From NCBI GenBank assembly GCA_035235625.1, contig CP141144.1, positions 39,368,014-39,432,013 of the forward strand: 64,000 nt of DNA, in the 5' to 3' direction. The stretch is from Saururus chinensis (Eukaryota; Streptophyta; Magnoliopsida; Piperales; Saururaceae). Below are positions 54,946 through 64,000 of this stretch, piece after piece. A program made the translations under genes and the position numbers. Position 1 is the first letter of the stretch, and every line of letters begins with the position of its first letter. The notes under the pieces are model-generated. The model was not told where the DNA came from and ran no database searches. It worked only from the letters and a program-made list of their open reading frames with translations.

Positions 54946-56677
54946 GGTAAGTATGGTTAAGAAAAGGGAAAGTAATAAAAAATGAGATAATATATGACAT
55001 GTTGATGTGATAAACTGTGTAGAATGTCATGGTTGTTTTCTTATTTATCTTTTCAACATTCAAAACCTTGCTGAGTTTTATACTCACCCCGTTTTCTCTG
55101 TGTTTTCTATTTTGGGGCTGCATGGTGCGACATACAGACGATCAAGTCCCTCTTTATAAGGCATGTGTGGATGATGATTAGGAGTAGGCATGGGAACCCA
55201 GAGATCTTACTATCTTTTCTGATTTATTCTACTCTTTTACTAAAACTTAATATTTGGTTGACTTTGTCCCATATTCAAATAGCGGTTGTGGCTTTAGACT
55301 TGTTTCAAATATTATGACTTGAGCCATATTTGTTGGCTTAGTGTTGTAAGTTTGTGGGTTGACACTTGAGGACTAATTTAGATTTAATGTACTTTATATT
55401 ATTACTTATTTTTCTTGAAAAAAGATAAAATGGTGCATTACTCCATGTGTGTGGTACCTGTTAGTGGGGTTAAGTCTTCCCGAATTTAACACTTTGTCGC
55501 CTACGTGTGCTTTGACCGTCCCTTGGACCGGGTTCGAATCGGGTCACGCGGGTGCTGGGACGTGACATTATGAAAGTCCTTTAATCATTTTACTTATTCT
55601 AATTAAATAATTAATACCAAACAATGTTATTAATTATCTCTCGAACCATTTTTTGATAATTAATATCTCTCACTAATCCCAAAGACAGATAGACTCATCA
55701 AATGTCAACTTAAGTGACAAATAAAATAACTACCATGAACCTTCCTCTAAAGGGGACCATCTATAGTGTGGCCCTAGAATCCATTAGGAAGTACCATCAC
55801 TCAATCTAGCCCACAAATGACCTTACCAGAGTGGAAGGGCGTGACCCACAATTGCACCTAAACAGAAGTTGCAGGAGAAGCCAACCAAGCAGGATTTCAA
55901 CCAATCCAAATGTGTGTGCACTAAATTATTCTCAATAAATTAGTGGTGAGCTAAGTCACACAGAGCTCCCTCCAACGGGAAGGTGCAACTACACGGTCAA
56001 ATTAGTAGCTCCTCAATAAAGCTAAGACTCAGAAAAACCATTCTAAACCTTATCTTGCTCTTCAACAAGTAAGGATTTTGAATGACTATCCTAAACCCTA
56101 ACAGTCTCTTCTAGACTAAGGTTAAAACACGAAACTACCATCTATTCATTAACCAAGGCAAATAGTCTACTATGAACTAGTACCAAACCCCTCTAAGGGT
56201 ATTTAAGTCTTTATCTTGATTAAATGTTCTCGCCCAATTCAAAGCAATCTAACCCCATTGATTAATCTTTCATTAATCTTAAGCTAGTGATAAATTAATA
56301 TAAATATCAAAACAATGAACAATGTAAACAATATAGACCCAAACAGGTTTAAGCATATCATAATATTAAGAACCAAACTCAATAATGATATTAGAAATAT
56401 TCACGCTCTCGTGCCCTAACTGAATTAAGAACGGTTTGCTTAGTTTTGTTTTTCTATACTCATCAAATAGAAAGTTTTTTTTATTTCAACACACTTTAAC
56501 CTTAATATCTTTTTAAAGGTATTATTAGTCCATTCTTATTCTTTAAAGCCTCTTAGTGCTCATCTATTAGGGTCAATGATTTTTAGGAATGTTCATAGGT
56601 AGTCAAAAAACCCTAGTTACTTATTCAAATATTGAACCAAAAATCACATATATAACTAAATTGGTTTAAACCTAAGG

Positions 56678-58990
56678 TGTCACGCCCCGGCGATGCCCGA
56701 CCCGAGCCGAACCCGGTCCAAGGGCCAGTCAAGCGCGCGGGGGCGACAAAGTGAACATTGAGAAAACGATCTAGCAGAAGACTTAACCCTAACCACGGGC
56801 GATTAATAGAAACACGGAGAGCGCACAATCCTTTGAGCAAGAGTAAATAAAAAGGGAAGAAAAGGTGTTGCTTATCACAAAGTAAATAACAATCTCAAAC
56901 CCACAAGCTTAGTTAAGTAAAGCCCACACCGGCTCAAAATAAGTCATAAGCATCACAACTGTAAAATATGACATAAATCCAAAACCAGAACCCTACACAA
57001 AGATCCTGAACAACAACATAACTAAGGAAAATAAACCACACAAAGAACTCCACGATTACATCCAAGCCACCTCTGACCTTTCCTCGAAGAGGCGATCCTG
57101 TCCGTCTGCGTGTTGCACCACACAGCCCCAAATCAAAACACCAAAGAGGGGTGAGTTTTAACAAACTTAGCAATGGTTTTAATATCACTAACAACATCGA
57201 AAATACGATAGCATGGCGATATAATCTTTCAAATCAACGATGTACAAGGTGTATCATTTTCTGATCACATATTCACATCACTTATAAACTGCATCATAAT
57301 GCATAACTCAAACTGCATGGATGTATGTCAAACATACATATTCCCACATGCATTATTTCACAATTCAACCTGCATGGATGTATCTCTAACATACATATTC
57401 CACATGCATAACATCAAAATCAACATGCATGGATGTATCTCTAACATACATATTCCACATACATAACATCAAAATCAATATGCATGGATGTATCTCTAAC
57501 ATACATGTTCCACATGCATAACATCAAAATCAACCTCCATCAAGGAGTAACCACTCAATAATGTCACACAGACGGGAGCATAGACAAGGCCACGAAGGCG
57601 TGTCATGATCCAAAATTCTACACAAGAATTAAAGAAAAATCCGGGTTGTCAATCCCTAATGTTGCTCGCCCTGGATGATCCTGGCCAAGGATGTCCCATT
57701 CTCACACAGAGAATCTAGAGCAGGGGTGTTCGCCCAAGGACATCTCTTGCGGAGGGAAGAGCCCGAGTTCTCACACAGAGAACCCTAGAACACGTGGTAG
57801 CGGGGTGCACACGGCATACCACACTGGATTCTCAGGGTCCAAATGACACTCATAATAACATTCTCACAATCCACAAGACAAGTACACAACTCGTCCCCAC
57901 ATCATTCCATTTAACAAGACTCAACCCGGGGAGTGCATTCGTTCCACACAGGAACTTCAAATCGTTCCACACAGGAACTTCAAATCAAAATATGTCTTTT
58001 TGGACCAATCAACTTGCGATTAATCCACAACCGATCAATTCGGCACACAATTCCATCACATTGCATCCAATCGGTCAAATTCGATTAATCACGATGAAGC
58101 CTCAATTGGAAATCTATTTTCATGATGCATGCAGCATGGTACATACGTGGGCAAAGCATACATGAATCCTAATCCATGATAAGTGCTCTCACCAGCCCCC
58201 AATGCATCATTCATAATCACAATATTAAGCTTCAACATCATCATTTAACCCCACATGTGTGTGTGTGTATCTAGTAGAAGCATTTCGCAAAATGCATATC
58301 AACATGCTTAAAAATCAACTCACTACCACACTACACATGTGAATTTCTATCCAAACATGAATTCCATCGGAAATCATAGAAGAAGAATCGTTGAAATCAT
58401 ATCTAAATTCAAAACTCAACCACAAAGGCTAAACACATATAACATCACTCATTTCATCATTGAGTCATGGCATTCACCAACATTCACACACCATTAACCA
58501 CAATCTATCATGACAAATCAGTCCAACAATAATTGTAGTCCTACTGAAAATATGCTTAACCAAAGGGAAACAACCCTTCATAATTTTAAGATAACGATTC
58601 CAACATCATGCCACAAAACATAAGTCATTCCACCATCTCTAAGAATATATCTCAACTCCATAAACTTAATAGCATGCATTTTCAGTAGCCTAACATAGCT
58701 TAAAACACTCCACATTCATATAAAATTGGCAAGCTAAAGTGGAATCATCAAAATAGGCATCATATACACAACATACAATTTTCTGTGTAGCCGATCGATC
58801 GCCCTGCAGGGCCGATCGATCGCCAACATGGCAGAACAATCATCTTCTTCCTTTCACAAATCCAAACCGAAACACCATAAATAACACTTCAAATCCACAT
58901 CTAACACCCTAATCATCATCAAAAGTCCTCCTTGACTTCCAGAACATCAAACCAAACCATAATAACGCAAAACCCTAAGAAATCGGGATT
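56678..58990 (-). mobile_element. Family P LTR, antisense, adjoining the outer family Q copy
   Basis: Starts TGTCACGCCCCGG at 56678. Its minus strand ends CTTGGACCGGGTTCGGCT...CGGGGCGTGACA, parallel to CTTGGACCGGGTTCGAAT...GGGACGTGACA at the end of the copy at 48725. It shares the CATGGTACATACGTG block with the copy near 28350, and a block of GATCGATCG palindromes at 58790-58826. The far edge near 58990 is approximate. No coding sequence. Confidence 0.75.
57310..57540 (-). repeat. Minisatellite of about 56 bp, 4 units, in antisense family P LTR
   Basis: Four near-identical units of the form TGCATGGATGTATCTCTAAC followed by ATACATATTCCACATGCATA and ACATCAAAATCAA. It sits at the place in the LTR equivalent to the array at 54459-54945. 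Confidence 0.88.
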
Positions 58991-59256
58991 AAATAATCCA
59001 ATAGTTAATAATCAGATTTAGTTTAAAATATTTTATCCACTCATATATTATCAGATTCGTTTACAAATGTTTTATTCGATTTTAACAATTGGATTCCATG
59101 TATGCATGCTTTATTCGATTATAATATATTAGATTCTATTTACAATTACTTATTCAATTAACTATCAGATTTTGTTAGATATATGTGCTAATTTTGATAT
59201 GATTTAAAGAGTATTTTTGGGTGAATTGGGATGATTCAATTCATTTGAGGGAATAA
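58990..59256. other. AT-rich gap between two family P copies
   Basis: Loose repeats of TTATTCGATT and ATCAGATT. It may be old LTR debris; no element end is recognisable. Confidence 0.4.
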
Positions 59257-60116
59257 TGTAACACCTTATTTTTCGATTATGTCTCACCCAATGAGTTTAG
59301 GGTAATTATATAATTTTAGATAAGTTTTAGGGGTTTTAAAAGATGAAATACATGTATACGGGTAGAGCTCGAAGCAATGAGCGTAACGAATTAAAGATCT
59401 TGCAAAATAGAAGTTAGGGGTAAAAATTATGACCTCGGAAAGTGTGCCATATTGAAGGGACTCACTTAAAAAGTGTAGGATAACCTACCCATGTGTGGTA
59501 TAATTTTGAAGGGCTTGTTGATACCAGTCCATTGGTACCAAGAACTCATGAATCTGACTTCGAGGTAAAAAGATATTGCATGCTAAAGTTGGAATAATAT
59601 TTGACTAAAATAAAATAAAATAAAGAAGAGAAAATGACAAATTAGCTAGCATCATTGATGATGCCAACAACTTGAGCCACATTGTGCACTGCCACCACAA
59701 AAATGATGGCTGCAACACCTATCTTGGCTAGGGTGTGCAATAGGGGAATCAAGGGAATAACTCTACAACATTATCATTGGGAATCATTGATACTACCCTA
59801 ACCCCCACAAAAATGATGAATATGTTTTATAACATGACTAAAACTTTTCAAGCCCAGACTTGGGCCATTCAAAGTCAACTTTAGGCATAAATTAATTTGA
59901 ACAACCTCAAGGAGAAGGAAAAGACCAAAAATGAGAATAATAATTTTTCCATGTGAAGATGACTCTGGCACTTGAATAATAATTTATCTAAGTGGGTTTT
60001 GGTGTGATTAAATTCGTTGTTGAGTCCATATTGCACTTAAATAGTCACTTAGGGCATTTTTTCCTATTTTTTAGCCCAATAATTCAATTCTTAGCCCATG
60101 TCTTAGTATAAAAAGA

Positions 60117-60124
60117 AAAACTCT
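60117..60124 (+). promoter_or_regulatory. TATA-like box of the LTR at 59257
   Basis: TATAAAAA in CTTAGTATAAAAAGAAAAAC, at the place that corresponds to TATA-like boxes in the other family P copies. Confidence 0.5.
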
Positions 60125-60779
60125 AGCCATTTGCTAAATGGGGAAGGACTGAGAATAGGAGGGAGGCTAGTTTTACCCCCATTTCCCAAAGGAGAAACCC
60201 TTCTTAAGGTAAGGTTTTTCCCTTAATCTTTCGATTTTGTTTTAGTCATCTCTATCTTAACTTCTCCTATTTTGATTCTTAGTTTTCTTCCATTGAAATC
60301 ATGTTTTTAATTCCGATTTAGAACCCTAATTAGCTTAACCTAATGATGTCTTCGATCTATCTTTTCCTAAGTTGATTTAAGTTTATTTGTTAGTTTTAAT
60401 TAGGTTTAACTAAAATCTTTAATTTTTGGGTAGGATTTCTTGAGGTTGAAGCTCGTTCAAGGAATTTACAAGCTTGTTAGAGGTAAAGGGTTTATACCAT
60501 GAATGGTTTTCATTCTTAAAATACTATGATTATGGGTTTATTTGAGTTTGATTCATCTTGATGTGTAATTATGATTTATTAAAAACATATGATTTATGTT
60601 ATTTTGTATGATTAAGTATAAATAATATTAGGTCCATCATGTTCTAGGCTTAGATTTTGATTATATAATGTTTTATGATGATTTTTGAATTTATATAGAA
60701 TTTTAGAATATTTTTAGTTTGAATTTTGAGAGGTGGAAGACAAACCAGAAAGGTGAATTTTTTTGACTATTCGAATGAG

Positions 60780-61160
60780 CTAATAGACCATTCGAAGAGC
60801 TAGGCATTCAAATAGGCAACAGGGCCATTTGAATGGCCAAACGGCAATTTTATGAAAATGGCTATTCCTGTGGATTTTTAGCCATTTCTTGTTCCTTTCT
60901 CCTGAATCTAATTATCTATGGCTATGATGAGTTATGAAAAGTTATATCTGCTAACTTAATTGCATATGAACGGGCCAACGATAGTTAGAACGGCCAAAAG
61001 TTCGAATGGGCATCAGGGCCGTTCGAATGACCAAATGACAGTTTTGTGAAAATGGCGATTTTTGTGGATTTTTGGTCATTTCTAGTTCTTTTCTCATGAT
61101 TCTAATTCTCAATGGCTATGATGAGTTATGAAAACTTATAATTATTACCTTAATTGCATA
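60780..61160 (+). repeat. Tandem duplication, about 2 x 193 bp, in the LTR at 59257
   Basis: GGGCCATTTGAATGGCCAAA near 60826 and GGGCCGTTCGAATGACCAAA near 61017 each head a block that continues with GAAAATGGC, GGCTATGATGAGTTATGAAAA and TTAATTGCATATGAAC. The units contain TTCGAA/TTTGAATGG palindromes also found near 28950 in the antisense family P copy. Confidence 0.75.
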
Positions 61161-61780
61161 TGAACTTTCCTTTGATGTGATCTAGCTTAAACATGAAAAT
61201 GACTATAGTTTTACATAATGCTCTATTTATTTTAAATTCGTATTTTGATGATTTCTTCATTTTTACTCTTATGATTATAGTAGGTTATAACCATGATGAA
61301 TTATGAATACTTACACATGTTGCATTAATTATATATAAACCATGTTTCACATGTTTTAGCTCATATATAAACATGACTATGTATGTAAATTCTTATTTAT
61401 GCTTATATAATTTTGTTTGTCACAAATGGACTATGTTTCATACATGTTAGAACTGATTAGAGTACATTTACCTATGTTTGCATTCATTTAATATTGCTCA
61501 CATATGTATCATGTCGCATTGACCATGAGAATGATTTGTAAGTGAAGATTATTTGTGCTTAACTGTGGTTAATCAATTGGATGCTATAATTTTCATCATT
61601 AGCTGCATGAGAGGTTTATCGAATTGGTTTTATGTCCAAAAGGATGGGGTATTACATCCATTGGTTGGGTTTTACGTTCATTTGAGGATAGGTTTCCTCC
61701 TCATTTGAGAAGAACGGAATGCTATAATGAGTTAAGTTGATGTGTATTTCTGGACAGGAGAATCTAGGCTGGTTTTTTAT

Positions 61781-62312
61781 GTGCACCACCTTACCAAGGG
61801 GTACTTCCCTATTAGGGATTTACCCAAACTCCTCTAGTTTTTATTTAGGAATTTAGATTTCATTTTTTTTATTTTCAAGGTGAGTAGGTCTGCTTGTTCT
61901 TCAGTCAGGATAAGCAAGGTTGTTTTCTCAATTGTGAGTCATTCGCCAAATTGTTTATCCATGTGTGCCAGCTTACCAAGGGGTACTTACCCAAACTGCT
62001 CTAGTTTTTATTTAGGAATTTGGATTTTATTTTTTGGATTTTCAAGGTGAGTAGGTCTACTTGTTCTTCGCCCAGGATAAGTAGGGTTATTTTCTCAATT
62101 GTGAGAAATTAGCCAAATTGTTTATCCATGTGCGCCGGCTTACCAAGGAGTACTTCCTCATTAGGGATTTACCCAAACTGCTCTAGTTTTTTTTTAGGAA
62201 TTTAGACTTCCTTATTTGGATTTTCAAGGTGAGTATGTATGTTTATTCTTTGGCCGGGATAAGTAGGGTTGTTTTCTCAATTGTGAGACATTCGCCAAAT
62301 TGTTTATGCATG
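61781..62312 (+). repeat. Three tandem units of 165-184 bp in the LTR at 59257
   Basis: Units at about 61781-61964, 61965-62129 and 62130-62312. Each starts GTGC...CTTACCAAGG and contains CTCTAGTTTTT, GATTTTCAAGGTGAGTA, TTTTCTCAATTGTGAG and CAAATTGTTTAT. The middle unit is shorter. It lies just upstream of where the other family P copies carry their 56-58 bp minisatellites. Confidence 0.88.
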
Positions 62313-64000
62313 TGTATGGATTACAATACTCATTGACACAGGTTATGTAGGAACAATGATACTTATGTTACATATAGTACATATGGGATGATTATACTTG
62401 AATATGCAGGGTGAATGCGAATATTGATACTCACTTCATGCAAGATGTGAATGAACTATAAAACTTAAATATTTGCACAAGGTGTGTATATATGTTACGA
62501 ATTATAAATGAACTTATGATGCATAGGTGGTGTGAATGTTTATACGGAATGTGATTTATTCCATGATGCATAGGTGTAAAGAATGAATATGTGATATATG
62601 TTTAAATTAAGAATGCATGTGGTATAATCATGAGTTTATTTTTGTTTCATAACCCTTACTGAGCTAAGCTCACCCCTCTTTTTGTTTGTGGTTTTGTTTT
62701 GGGGCTTTATGCTATGTTATGCAGGGTGCTCTAATGGTCTTTATGTAGAGCTCGAAGATGGGCTTGCGCCATGAGAGGGGGGTTAGATGTTTAGATTATT
62801 TTAAACTTGTTATTTAATATGATGATCTTATACTTAACTTTACTTCATACTTTGGTTAGATAGTGGTGGCTTTAGACATGTTGTAGCTTTAGGGCTTGAG
62901 ACTATGTTATTATTTAGATGTTGTGGGTATTGTGTTGGACTAAGATTCTTAATTAATATCTTTTACTTTCTTTTATTTACTGTTGCATTAAAGGGTACAT
63001 GTCGTGTACTTTGATGAAAACCAAGGATAGGTCAGTCTTCCTCATTGTCACACCACATCCTACCTTCTCATATCTAGTTCGGGTCAAAGAGGGTGTGGAG
63101 AAGCGTGATAGACAAAGGTAGGTACATGAATGAGAATCAACCATTCAAACAAATGAAAAACAGTGAACCATTAGTGAAAAAATTCTGACCCTTGAAAACA
63201 AGAGAAGTAAATGGAAGTGTAGGATGTGTGGCCAAAACCATCTAGGTAAGACTTGTGAAAGAGAAATCAAATTGTGTTACACTTGTAAACAAGCTGGACA
63301 TATGTCCCGTCAATGTCCCCAAAAATCTCAAGGAAATTTGAATGAAGACGTGAAGAAAAGGACTGGAGCACTGGTGTCCGCCTTGATAGTTGAAGATGCA
63401 AGAGATAATGCAGTTCTTAAAGGGACCCTCCTAATCTTTAATCGATTAGCTAGAATTTTGTATGATCATAGTACATCACATTTATTTATTTTAAAGTGTT
63501 TGTGAAGGATGTTAGACATCATAAAAGTAAACTAGATGTGTCATTTGTTGTTTTCACTCCACCAAGCAACATAATTTTAGCATATGAATGTCTGATAACA
63601 ACATGACTTTTGAATTGGGTAGAAAGAGTTTGTCTTCTAATCTACTTATCCTAGAGATGGTAGATTATAGCATTATCTTGGGTATAAATTAATTTTTGTC
63701 AATATTATTAATGTTAATATGCACTAATATGTGCACTGTAGATCTCATGGATGAACATCCTTAGGCATTCCTTATAGGCTCATAGTGAGTGAGGAGCATT
63801 AAAAGCTCTTACAAACTAAATATACCCATAATCTTCAAAATCAATAAAATAAAAAGTCAATATACCCATAATTTTTAAAATAAATAAAATAAAATTATTA
63901 TTACCAAAACATAGAGATATTGGCTATGTGCATATAGTATTTTTAGCCGGCGATCTCATACAACCTACTTCAATTCTTTTCGTATATATGTAGCTCACTG

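Larger units (their letters stand above)
48725..55567 (+). mobile_element. Family P solo LTR, split by a family Q solo LTR
   Basis: Starts TGTAAGATCC and ends GGGACGTGACA, flanked by an exact TTATG duplication (48720-48724 and 55568-55572). Without the nested insert (50189-53787 plus one duplicate) it is about 3.2 kb. It has TG...CA ends and no gag or pol, so it is best read as a solo LTR of a long-LTR gypsy family. A TATA-like box is at 49138-49145. It holds a 58-bp minisatellite (about 54459-54945). Confidence 0.85.
48110..56677 (-). mobile_element. Outer family Q LTR copy, split by a family P LTR
   Basis: The copy starts TGCCACGACCTGGATTTTTA at 48110, parallel to TGTCACGACCTGGATTTTTA at 50189, and runs to 48724. 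It resumes at 55573 with AAGTCCTTTAATC, exactly where the copy at 50189 continues with AAGTCCTTTAACC (near 50800). The intervening 48725-55567 is a family P LTR with its own target duplication. The outer copy can be followed to 56677, where another family P LTR begins. It is the oldest of the three nested layers. Confidence 0.8.
59257..63730 (+). mobile_element. Gypsy element (Del/Tekay-like): family P-related LTR followed by gag/protease sequence
   Basis: A long LTR starts TGTAACACC at 59257, with a TATA-like box at 60117-60124, three tandem units at 61781-62312 and an end near 63114 (...GATAGACA). It shares the CCAAAAGGATGGGG...GGGTTTTACGTTC block (near 61640-61680) with the copy at 48725 (54160-54210). 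Past it, 63218-63340 encodes two zinc-knuckle motifs (CRMCGQNHLGKTC and CYTCKQAGHMSRQCP), then a protease-like stretch (ALVSALIVEDARDNAVLKGT, near 63370-63430; later IILGIN near 63675). This gag-protease order and spacing fits Del/Tekay chromoviruses. It is broken, with several breaks. Confidence 0.75.

Noticed and set aside
55527-55550. tRNA T-arm-like GGGTTCGAATCGGG
   Set aside because: It lies at the end of a family P LTR and recurs (as GGGTTCGGCTCGGG on the minus strand) at the end of another copy near 56700, so it is LTR sequence, not a tRNA gene.
1-64000. CRISPR arrays, operons, phage or bacterial defence genes
   Set aside because: Spliceosomal introns, plant LTR retrotransposons and a plant organellar GlyRS show nuclear plant DNA; the tandem arrays have no spacer-repeat pattern.

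Overview
This window is plant nuclear DNA: AT-rich, intron-dense and full of retrotransposons. The only host gene I can identify with confidence is most of a dual-targeted organellar glycyl-tRNA synthetase of the bacterial alpha-beta fused type (EDD1 in Arabidopsis). It lies on the + strand from 5543 to the stop codon at 37559-37561. I could trace 34 exons in one continuous phase (about 970 residues). The exon or exons for roughly the first 100 residues (transit peptide and start of the alpha domain) lie upstream of base 1. The plant-type gene and the long element-filled introns suggest a flowering plant with a large genome; I cannot name the lineage.

Layout. 1-5542 is the end of the gene's first visible intron and carries an antisense Ty3/gypsy fossil (297 to about 4735). 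5543-14237 encodes the alpha (catalytic) half in ten exons; one intron holds two RTE-type LINE fragments lying tail to tail (about 7060-8235), another a sense-oriented Ty3/gypsy fossil (9787-13876). 14877-37561 encodes the beta half in 24 exons. A 12.1 kb intron (21925-34015) holds tandem duplications, a gag/protease-bearing gypsy fossil (24504 to about 27765), an antisense long LTR (about 27790-30051), an unexplained exon-like open stretch (30078-30227) and a Ty1/copia fossil (about 32460-33330).

Downstream of the gene, 38.0-38.45 kb holds a short GC-rich open frame with a TATA-like box. The remaining 25 kb is nested mobile DNA. A Mutator-like (MULE) transposase, recognised by its N-terminal domain (38985-39342) and C-terminal zinc knuckle (45844-46065), is split by a cluster of long LTRs. 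At 48110-56677 three LTRs sit one inside another, two of them with exact 5-bp target duplications (TTATG and TTTTC). Two long LTR families, called P and Q here, account for most of 39-63 kb. The right edge enters gag/protease sequence of a Del/Tekay-like gypsy element (63200 to about 63700).

The synthetase would charge tRNA-Gly in plastids and mitochondria. The rest is repeat history rather than a cooperating gene set. I found no operon, CRISPR array, RNA gene or novel defence-like system. The unusual points are the triple LTR nesting, minisatellites at an equivalent place in several P-family LTRs, the interrupted MULE, a GC-AG intron, and two small open frames of unknown origin.
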